This document shows, piece after piece, positions 1 to 5,508 of a stretch of 6,791 nucleotides of DNA. The DNA comes from Deltaproteobacteria bacterium (GTDB lineage Bacteria; Desulfobacterota; Dissulfuribacteria; Dissulfuribacterales; S140-46), in assembly GCA_015491585.1 (NCBI GenBank), contig WFVQ01000147.1:1-6791 (forward strand). Direction: 5' to 3'. Position numbers and translations under genes: made by a program. Below the pieces are notes generated by a model that saw nothing but the letters and a program-made list of their open reading frames with translations, did not search any database and was not told the DNA's origin. How positions within the stretch are numbered: the first letter of the stretch is position 1; every line of letters starts with the position of its first letter.

Positions 1-1308
1 ATACTCGACTTTCCCGTGGTCTTTTCCTCGGCAAAACACGGGGTGGCCAAAGAAGAGCCAGAAGGCGCAAACAAAGGGATGGAGCTGATATCCGATCTTA
101 TCCTGCGCCATATTCCGCCCCCCTCCGGAGATCCTGCAGCGCCCCTCCAGTTGCAGGTGACCACCATAGACTACACTCCCTATCTCGGCAGGCTGGGCAT
201 CGGGAAGGTCACCAACGGAACGGTCGAAGTGAACCAACGGGTGGGAGTGGCGCTGAGGGATGGAAGCCTCGTCCAGGGACGGGTCACGAAGCTGTTCCGG
301 TTCGAACGGGATACAAGGGTGCCGGTTGAGCGCGTGGAGGCAGGAGACATCGCCGCGGTTGCGGGGATGGAGGAGATCACCGTGGGCGTTACCCTGACCG
401 ACCCCGATTCCCCGGCACCACTGCCCTCAATCGAGATAGACCCGCCCACCATCTCCATGAACTTCATCCCCAACGACTCCCCCTTCGCCGGGCAGGAAGG
501 GGACTTCCTCACATCGCGCCATCTGGAGGAACGGCTGGTGCGCGAGACCCTCGCCGATGTTGCCCTTCAGGTGGAATCCCTGGGCGCCGGCCTCGGTTTT
601 CAGGTGGCGGGCAGAGGCGAGCTCCATCTCTCCATCCTGATAGAGAAGATGAGGAGGGAGGGCTACGAGTTCCAGGTGACGAGACCCAAGGTCATACTCA
701 GGGAAGAGGATGGCGTCCTTGTCGAACCGTACGAGCTCCTCACCATAGACGTGGGCCCGGAGTTTCAGGGGCCGGTCATCGAGAGACTGGGCAAGGTGAA
801 GGGCAGGATAAAGGAGATGGAGCAGAAGGACGGGATGGTACGCCTGGTCTATTCGGTGCCCACCAGAGGGCTGCTGGGTTTCCGCGCCGCGTTCATGACC
901 GAGACCAAAGGCATGGGTGTGATGAATTACGTGTTCGAGGGATATGGCCCGTACGCCGGAGAGATACCCAACAGGACCAGGGGGGTCATGGTGGTAAAGG
1001 AGGCGTGCGTCAGCGTCGCATACGCCCTCTTCAACCTCCAAAACCGGGGCAGGCTCTTCATAGGCCCTGGGGAAGGGCTCTACCAGGGCCAGATCGTAGG
1101 AGAATGCAGCAGGCCGGGCGACCTCGTGGTCAACCCGGCAAAGGGCAAGAAGCTCACCAACATGCGCGCCTCGGGCTCGGACGAGACGGTTATCCTGACC
1201 CCACCGGCCCGTATGGACCTGGAGGCCTGCCTCTCCTTCATTAACGACGACGAGCTAGTGGAGGTAACTCCAAAAGCTGTCCGTTTGAGAAAGATCAACC
1301 GACGTTAA
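1..1308 (+). CDS. typA: Translational GTPase TypA/BipA, C-terminal part (5' end outside window)
   Basis: TypA/BipA is an EF-G-like GTPase that binds the 70S ribosome and supports 50S assembly and growth under stress or cold; it acts in the cytoplasm. The frame is open from base 1 and begins with ILDFPVVFSSAKHG, the end of the family's GTPase domain. About 170 residues (the P-loop and switch regions) therefore lie upstream, given a usual family length near 600. The visible 435 residues hold the beta-barrel domain II (from about PLQLQVTTIDYTPYLGRLG), domain III (GRGELHLSILIEKMRREGYE), the EF-G-domain-V-like part (VPTRGLLGFR) and the TypA-specific C-terminal domain with GKKLTNMRASGSDE and the typical ending DDELVEVTPKAVRLRK. 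The gene looks intact to its TAA stop. No terminator follows: the last 14 bases overlap the 3' end of the chemoreceptor gene on the other strand. Family identity is very secure; the start cannot be seen. Confidence 0.97.
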   Translation: MLDFPVVFSSAKHGVAKEEPEGANKGMELISDLILRHIPPPSGDPAAPLQLQVTTIDYTPYLGRLGIGKVTNGTVEVNQRVGVALRDGSLVQGRVTKLFRFERDTRVPVERVEAGDIAAVAGMEEITVGVTLTDPDSPAPLPSIEIDPPTISMNFIPNDSPFAGQEGDFLTSRHLEERLVRETLADVALQVESLGAGLGFQVAGRGELHLSILIEKMRREGYEFQVTRPKVILREEDGVLVEPYELLTIDVGPEFQGPVIERLGKVKGRIKEMEQKDGMVRLVYSVPTRGLLGFRAAFMTETKGMGVMNYVFEGYGPYAGEIPNRTRGVMVVKEACVSVAYALFNLQNRGRLFIGPGEGLYQGQIVGECSRPGDLVVNPAKGKKLTNMRASGSDETVILTPPARMDLEACLSFINDDELVEVTPKAVRLRKINRR

Positions 1309-3133
1309 ACTGCCCCATCTGCTGTCCCAGAGCTGTGGCCACATTATTAAAACGCTCTGCCGCAATCTTCACCCTGTCAGCCTCCTTGGAGATCGCCTCA
1401 ATATTGCTCAGGATATTCTCTACCATTTCCGCCATCTTTGATACCGCCTCATTAGCCCCCTGGGCATTGCCGCTAATCTCCTCTATGGCGGCGGTCTGTT
1501 CCTCAACAGCCGCAGCCACGCTGTTGGCCACATCGGAGACGCCGCGGTTCACCTCTACTATGTGACCTATGCTCTCTGTGGCCTCCTTAGCCCTGGCCAC
1601 TAAATCTGAAATCACGGCATCTATCTCTCCAACGGAGTCACCGGTTTGTTTAGCCAGCTCTTTCACCTCGTTGGCAACGACTGCAAAGCCCTTACCGGCT
1701 TCGCCAGCTCGAGCGGCCTCAATGGTAGCATTGAGAGCTAAAAGATTGGTCTGCTCCGATATGGAGCGTATAAGGCCACTAAGCGCGGCAATTTTGTTGG
1801 AGGCATCCGCCACCATGGCCACCACCTCCTGGGCAGCATCGGCCTCATTGACCGCGGTGGCCGCCAGCTTATTTACCTCATTCATATTTTTGGCTATCTC
1901 AGTAATAGTGGCTGTCATCTCCTCCACCGCAGCCGAGACATTGGAGACACTTTCATGGCTGGCACTGGCACCATCACGGATAATAAGCGTCTGGGAGGCG
2001 ATCTCTTTGGATCGACTATCCATATCGTTGGAGGCATCCACAAGACCGGCAGCCCCTTCCAATAACTCCTCTCCCTTGCCCTTGGCGTCTAAAACGGCCC
2101 CGCCCAACTTCTTGACGAAACCATCCAGCGTAACGGCAATCTGTTCCAGCTCTCTGGCCCCTCGGTAGGCTATGGAGGCCACATCCACACCACGATTAAG
2201 AGGAATACGATTGGCACCTAGCTTCTCTATCTGAGAAAGCAGAGTAGCCACACCCTTTTCAATCCCTCTGCCCCATAGATAAACCATGACCAACACCATG
2301 AGACCGGTGACTACACTGATGGCCACTATGGTCCTGATCATTCTAGCCTCGATATTTCTATATTGGCTGTCAGCCCAGTGCTCCAGAGCCTCTGCCCCTC
2401 CTTCAATCTGATGGGCCGCCTCTCTCATTTGCCCCATTAGGCCTTCGTTGGGATTAAGACCAATCTCTTTCTGAATGGAGGCCATTTCCAGAAAAACCTT
2501 GCGGTATGTCTCAAAGTCTTTGGATAGATCCTTTTTCATGGAAGGCTCCAAAGGAGCTCTCTGCAACGCCTCCATCAACCTAGCGAAATTATTATTAAAT
2601 TCATCTACATATTTCCACTTCTTTCTAATGATAAAGTCCTTCTCATTCCTCCTGCACATGAGCATCTTGGCCATGAGACCATCGAAGCCCGTCTCCTTGA
2701 TAAGGGTCTCGGCCTTATGTACGGCCTTCCGCATCTCTCCGCGTAGCCCCTTTTTTTCGCTGAACCCTATCCTTTTGACAAGTGTTGCGGCCTTATCGAA
2801 TGTTGCCTTGTAGCGATTGCCTCCATCCTTGATCTTGGCAAGAACGGCTGGGTCCACTTCAGAGAAATGAGCCAATCGGTTCAACTCTTTCTCTAAAAGG
2901 CCATAAATAGACCGCAATTCCCGAACGTACTTCTCTTCTTCCCTGGCAAAGAAATCCTTTTCATCCCTGCGACAGCGAAGAAGCAACCGAGGTATTTCCT
3001 TGGCCGAGAAGGAGATGGCCACAGTCTCCTTAAGAAGCCGGTAGGAATGAATAGTTGCTCCAAAAAGAACCGCGGTTACCATACATAGAAACAGGACCAG
3101 ACAGATGAGGGACTGACGAATAGATAGTTTCAT
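1295..3133 (-). CDS. Methyl-accepting chemotaxis protein with HBM-like (helical bimodular) periplasmic sensor
   Basis: This is an inner-membrane chemoreceptor of 612 residues that should signal to CheA/CheW. TM1 is at about 9-29, a mostly helical periplasmic domain at about 30-267, TM2 at about 268-287, a HAMP-like segment at about 288-348, and then the cytoplasmic coiled coil. The signalling tip QTNLLALNATIEAARAGE lies at about 461-478, and putative methylation helices contain AVEEMTATITEI and AVEEQTAAIEEI. The sensor is visibly duplicated: RRDEKDF at 55-61 and RRNEKDF at 161-167 are each followed by K(Y)V, and each half ends in GLxGxMRxAxH. This is the pattern of the HBM domain known from McpS-type receptors, some of which bind organic acids; the ligand here is unknown. 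There is no CheR/CheB-binding pentapeptide (it ends QFNVG), and the HAMP lacks its usual proline. I chose ATG 3133 because GGAGG sits five bases upstream; GTG 3166 or ATG 3145 would add 11 or 4 residues. The gene is poorer in GC than its neighbours. Confidence 0.94.
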   Translation of the reverse strand: MKLSIRQSLICLVLFLCMVTAVLFGATIHSYRLLKETVAISFSAKEIPRLLLRCRRDEKDFFAREEEKYVRELRSIYGLLEKELNRLAHFSEVDPAVLAKIKDGGNRYKATFDKAATLVKRIGFSEKKGLRGEMRKAVHKAETLIKETGFDGLMAKMLMCRRNEKDFIIRKKWKYVDEFNNNFARLMEALQRAPLEPSMKKDLSKDFETYRKVFLEMASIQKEIGLNPNEGLMGQMREAAHQIEGGAEALEHWADSQYRNIEARMIRTIVAISVVTGLMVLVMVYLWGRGIEKGVATLLSQIEKLGANRIPLNRGVDVASIAYRGARELEQIAVTLDGFVKKLGGAVLDAKGKGEELLEGAAGLVDASNDMDSRSKEIASQTLIIRDGASASHESVSNVSAAVEEMTATITEIAKNMNEVNKLAATAVNEADAAQEVVAMVADASNKIAALSGLIRSISEQTNLLALNATIEAARAGEAGKGFAVVANEVKELAKQTGDSVGEIDAVISDLVARAKEATESIGHIVEVNRGVSDVANSVAAAVEEQTAAIEEISGNAQGANEAVSKMAEMVENILSNIEAISKEADRVKIAAERFNNVATALGQQMGQFNVG

Positions 3134-3135
3134 GA

Positions 3136-3143
3136 CCGCCTCC
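3136..3143 (-). promoter_or_regulatory. Ribosome binding site deciding the chemoreceptor start
   Basis: On the minus strand, TGGAGGCGGTC runs directly into ATG 3133. The GGAGG core is five bases before this start, whereas neither GTG 3166 nor ATG 3145 has a comparable purine-rich site at a useful distance. This supports MKLSIRQ as the true N-terminus. Confidence 0.7.
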
Positions 3144-3184
3144 ATTCCATAAAGCACTTTGATCACGACACGACATCTTATTTC

Positions 3185-3213
3185 TCTATAGCAACCGGCA
3201 AAACAGGAATCAA
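3185..3213 (-). promoter_or_regulatory. Candidate sigma70-type promoter of the chemoreceptor gene
   Basis: Read on the minus strand, TTGATT (3213-3208) and TATAGA (3190-3185) are separated by exactly 17 bases. Each matches the consensus hexamer at four of six positions. Transcription would start near 3178 and leave a leader of about 45 bases before ATG 3133. No sigma28-like element was seen, although chemoreceptors often use one. This is inferred by eye only. Confidence 0.4.
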
Positions 3214-3241
3214 CGAAGGAGAGGGAATTAATACACCGGCC

Positions 3242-3270
3242 TTGACATCCTTTTATGCCAATGGTAGATA
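3242..3270 (+). promoter_or_regulatory. Candidate promoter of the tRNA-Val/tRNA-Asp unit
   Basis: A perfect TTGACA (3242-3247) is followed after 17 bases by TAGATA (3265-3270), a weak -10 element. The AT-rich stretch GAATTAATA lies just upstream, and GC-rich bases follow the -10, as is common in stable RNA promoters. The predicted start is near 3277, about 12 bases before the first tRNA. It points away from the chemoreceptor promoter; the two -35 boxes are 28 bases apart. Confidence 0.6.
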
Positions 3271-3288
3271 AGGTTGCCTCGTTGATGA

Positions 3289-3364
3289 GGGCGGATAGCT
3301 CAGTTGGGAGAGCATCGGCCTTACAAGCCGGGGGTCACAGGTTCGAGCCCTGTTCCGCCCACCA
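3289..3364 (+). tRNA. tRNA-Val (anticodon UAC)
   Basis: This is a complete 76-base tRNA with a CCA end encoded in the DNA. The seven-pair acceptor stem is GGGCGGA with TCCGCCC, the D stem is GCTC/GAGC, and the anticodon stem is TCGGC/GCCGG with one T-G pair closing its outer end. The anticodon loop is CTTACAA with the anticodon at 3322-3324. The T arm is ACAGG-TTCGAGC-CCTGT. Position-by-position numbering gives T33 and TAC at 34-36, so it reads valine GUN codons, chiefly GUA and GUG. It is the first gene of a two-tRNA unit. Confidence 0.97.
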
Positions 3365-3383
3365 AGGAAGGAGCAAGCTGTGC

Positions 3384-3460
3384 GGGGTCGTAGTTCAGAT
3401 GGTTAGAACGCTGGCCTGTCACGCCAGAGGTCGCGAGTTCGAGTCTCGTCGGCCCCGCCA
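3384..3460 (+). tRNA. tRNA-Asp (anticodon GUC)
   Basis: This is a complete 77-base tRNA with encoded CCA and the discriminator base G expected for aspartate. The acceptor stem is GGGGTCG with CGGCCCC, containing one T-G pair. The anticodon stem is CTGGC/GCCAG around CTGTCAC, with anticodon GTC at 3418-3420, and the T arm contains GTTCGAGTC. It lies 19 bases after tRNA-Val on the same strand, so one precursor transcript is likely, ending at the hairpin that starts 11 bases downstream. Confidence 0.97.
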
Positions 3461-3470
3461 AAGATAGAAA

Positions 3471-3494
3471 AAAAGGCGCCGGAAGGCGCCTTTT
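3471..3494. terminator. Bidirectional intrinsic terminator between the tRNA unit and the hemerythrin gene
   Basis: AAAAGGCGCC (3471-3480) pairs perfectly with GGCGCCTTTT (3485-3494) around a GGAA loop, a ten-pair stem whose GC core is six pairs. On the plus strand it ends in four T, just past tRNA-Asp. On the minus strand it ends in seven T (bases 3474-3468), 30 bases past the hemerythrin stop. The T tract favours stronger stopping of the hemerythrin transcript, but the hairpin probably serves both. Confidence 0.88.
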
Positions 3495-3524
3495 CCATTT
3501 GGATGAAGCGGAACAGAAGGACAA

Positions 3525-4100
3525 TCAGTAGAGCCACTCGAAAAACCGCCTTATCAAGCCCTTCTTTCTCGGTGGCTCCGTTTTCTGTGCCGAGTCGGCG
3601 GCAGGTCGTGGCGGAGCGGCCGCTGGCTGTCTGGCGGGCCGTTCTCCAAAGGCCTCCCCCTGCGCCCCCTGCCCTTCTGCGCTGCGTTTGGTCTTGAGAT
3701 AATTACCTATCTCCATGTCCTCTTTCTTTATGTGGTTGAGCACCCATGCCCCAACCGCATCGACGGTCTTGACCACGAGTTCGGTGTCGAGCTCTCCGGC
3801 CTCGAACTTGGTGATCAATGTCTGCACCTCTGAGACAAACTGGTCGTGAATCATCTTGTGGCGCTGAAATCCTGGATAGCCGAAGAGCTCCTGAAGAGTC
3901 TCTTCATCCCGAAAATGGGTGACAGTGTAGTCCGCCAAAAAATGAAGGATATCTCCAATCTCTTCCTTGCCCCTGCCGTCAAAAACGGCTTCGGCCAGAT
4001 TATTGAACCTTTTTATGAGCTCCTTATGCTGCTCATCTATCTTCTCAACCCCTATGGAAAGATCGGGCGTCCACTCTATCCATGAACCCACATTAGACAT
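3525..4100 (-). CDS. Bacteriohemerythrin with Pro/Ala-rich tail and C-terminal basic aromatic helix
   Basis: This is a 191-residue di-iron, O2-binding protein of the hemerythrin four-helix-bundle family, expected to bind, store, deliver or sense oxygen. All seven ligands are present: H25 (IDEQHKEL), H62 and E66 (HFRDEE), H81 and H85 (RHKMIH), and H123 and D128 (HIKKED). W7-W10 and the DLSIGVEKID segment match the usual N-terminus. The core ends near residue 137. About 54 further residues follow: a low-complexity Gly/Ala/Pro linker and then KKGLIRRFFEWLY at 179-191, a basic, aromatic and probably amphipathic helix. Stand-alone members usually stop near 135 residues, so the tail is an extension; a membrane-association or partner-docking role is inference. 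The start is well supported by AAGGAGG seven bases upstream. No signal peptide is seen, so it is likely cytoplasmic. The gene is divergent from the kinase and single. Confidence 0.95.
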   Translation of the reverse strand: MSNVGSWIEWTPDLSIGVEKIDEQHKELIKRFNNLAEAVFDGRGKEEIGDILHFLADYTVTHFRDEETLQELFGYPGFQRHKMIHDQFVSEVQTLITKFEAGELDTELVVKTVDAVGAWVLNHIKKEDMEIGNYLKTKRSAEGQGAQGEAFGERPARQPAAAPPRPAADSAQKTEPPRKKGLIRRFFEWLY

Positions 4101-4107
4101 ACAAAAA

Positions 4108-4114
4108 CCTCCTT
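4108..4114 (-). promoter_or_regulatory. Strong ribosome binding site of the hemerythrin gene
   Basis: AAGGAGG on the minus strand is seven bases before ATG 4100. It matches the anti-Shine-Dalgarno sequence closely, fixes the start, and suggests efficient translation. Confidence 0.85.
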
Positions 4115-4389
4115 AACCAACTTAAGCAACCACGATATGCTCCACCCCTCTCCCCTACTCCAGCATAACAGCGCAAACATATAAATTTTGTTAAAAAATA
4201 TTGATAATTGCTAACAGGGAAAAGAAGAAAAGTCAAGTCAAATTAATAACTTGTGAAAAGCAGAACAAAAACTAAAAAATATTGTCACAACAGGAGCTTA
4301 AATTTTTAAAAGCCGCGATGGAATACAGATATGGGATCAAAGGCCTTTTTGTGCTATAGCTCTAGTGAGCTTATGAACTGGATTTGAAC
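4115..4389. promoter_or_regulatory. AT-rich divergent regulatory region between hemerythrin and histidine kinase
   Basis: This spacer has no credible gene. The stretch 4201-4320 is about 30% G+C by hand count, against 67-68% sampled in typA, the kinase and the channel gene, so promoters and operators for both divergent genes are expected here. For the kinase (+), TTGTCA (4282-4287) and TTTAAA (4305-4310) are 17 bases apart. For hemerythrin (-), overlapping TTGACTTGACT (4241-4231) offers -35 boxes but no good -10 at the right distance. TTGTGA (4251-4256) and TCACAA (4285-4290) form an inverted pair, and TTGTCACAA is itself nearly palindromic, so a regulator site is possible. None of these can be assigned to a named regulator. 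Confidence 0.35.
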
Positions 4390-5508
4390 ATGGCCACCTG
4401 TTTCGCAGCTATAACCCTTTTGCTCATCTGTTGGGTGCTGACTCTGGTCGCCTTATATGTGGTGTACAGAAAAAACAGGGAGCGTCTTCTGCGCGAACCG
4501 GGCCCTTCCGGCGATCTATTCCTCTCTCTGGCATCCCAGAAGGCCAAAGAAGCCAAGGAGCTGGTAAATGCCCTGGACCAACTCCACAGGCTTCTGGGCA
4601 TCAGGGTGTTCAAACATGAAGGAGGGCGGATCGAACCGGTATCGCAGAGGGCCTTGGACATGCCTGAAGGACTCCGGGGCGCCATAGAGCAGGAGTTGCA
4701 AAAGGCGGGCGGGGCGGCAGAAACCACTATATCCATAGGAGACTCGGTCTTTCTGATAAGAAAGGTGGAGGCAGGCAACACCTGGCTCGTAATCGTGGAG
4801 GATGTCACCAAGTCCTTCTCTATGGCCAAAAAAATCAAGGAGAACGAACGGTTGGCCATGCTGGGCAAGATGGGGGCCAATATGGCCCACCAGTTGAAGA
4901 CCCCGCTGGCCGTCCTGGCGGGAAGGGTCCAGATGCTGCGCCGCCGGCTTGCAGGAAACCCAGAGGCCTGTCAGCTTTGCACCGAGATATTCGAGGAGAC
5001 ACGGGAGCTGGCGGAACAGATAGCGCAGGTCGTGGAGCTATACCGGCTCCACCATCTTGCCATCGAACGCCTGCCGCTCCATCCCATCCTGGAGGAGACC
5101 AGGAAAAAGCTTGCGAGGATCGACCCTGCCATAAGGCTGGAAGTCTCCTGCCCCCCAGGGCTGGAACTGGAGACCGATCCCAGGATAGTGGGGAACATCG
5201 TATTCCTCGTGGCCCAGAACGCCTTGAAACCCAACGCGGCCGCCACCAGCGTCACGATCACCGCCGCGGAAACCGGCGAAGAGGTTAAGATATATATAGA
5301 AGACGACGGCGTAGGGATCCCGGAGCAGGAGCGGGACCACCTGTTCGAACCGTTCAAGGGTGGCTCTGAAGAAGGGCTGGGCCTGGGGCTCTTCCTGGCC
5401 AAGGACCTGGCAGCGAGGCTGGGAGGAGACGTGGTATTCGAACCTGTTCGCAAAGGGGCCAAATTCACGGTGCGCCTTCCGAAACGGCCGCCGCAAGGCC
5501 CTGCCTGA
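4390..5508 (+). CDS. Membrane-anchored sensor histidine kinase, HQ-type H-box (orphan)
   Basis: This is a 372-residue two-component sensor kinase that should autophosphorylate and pass phosphate to a response regulator, none of which is encoded here. One hydrophobic segment (about 5-26) anchors it with no periplasmic domain. A coiled region follows (about 48-68), then a short degenerate PAS-like fold (about 70-140, ending LVIVEDVTKSF). The H-box MAHQLKTPL carries the phosphorylated H167. The ATPase domain has the N-box (VAQNAL, N277), G1 (EDDGVGIP), F-box (LFEPF) and G2 (EEGLGLGL). All catalytic boxes are intact. The AHQLKTPL form, rather than HELRTPL, resembles kinases of the FlrB/FleS and NtrB-like group, whose partners are often NtrC-type regulators; that link is inference. 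ATG 4390 is chosen over TTG 4384, but its ribosome site is weak (GGA at 4380). The 3' end overlaps the channel gene by 44 bases. Confidence 0.93.
   Translation: MATCFAAITLLLICWVLTLVALYVVYRKNRERLLREPGPSGDLFLSLASQKAKEAKELVNALDQLHRLLGIRVFKHEGGRIEPVSQRALDMPEGLRGAIEQELQKAGGAAETTISIGDSVFLIRKVEAGNTWLVIVEDVTKSFSMAKKIKENERLAMLGKMGANMAHQLKTPLAVLAGRVQMLRRRLAGNPEACQLCTEIFEETRELAEQIAQVVELYRLHHLAIERLPLHPILEETRKKLARIDPAIRLEVSCPPGLELETDPRIVGNIVFLVAQNALKPNAAATSVTITAAETGEEVKIYIEDDGVGIPEQERDHLFEPFKGGSEEGLGLGLFLAKDLAARLGGDVVFEPVRKGAKFTVRLPKRPPQGPA

Noticed and set aside
427..1041. Long minus-strand open frame inside typA, and similar long frames opposite the chemoreceptor, kinase and channel genes
   Set aside because: They are shadows of conserved genes on the other strand, with no recognisable domains and no independent ribosome sites.
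3255..3467. 70-residue plus-strand reading frame (contains SSVGRASALQAGGHRFEPC)
   Set aside because: It is a translation through the two tRNA genes; this peptide pattern is a well-known false protein arising from tRNA sequence.
3321..3524. 67-residue minus-strand reading frame (contains GPTRLELATSGVTG)
   Set aside because: It is the antisense translation of the same tRNA genes and the terminator, another common annotation artefact.
4201..4214. TTGATAATTGCTAA as a possible FNR/CRP-family site near the hemerythrin promoter
   Set aside because: Only the left half fits TTGAT; the right half matches ATCAA poorly, so an FNR call is not supported.
4318..4359. Short plus-strand frame of 13 codons (MEYRYGIKGLFVL) upstream of the kinase
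   Set aside because: It has no ribosome binding site at a useful distance (AGGAG is 21 bases away) and no attenuator-like structure was seen after it.
4373..4387. Four-codon frame ATG AAC TGG ATT TGA just before the kinase start, a possible leader peptide
   Set aside because: It is too short to judge, has only a weak GAG upstream, and could easily be chance.
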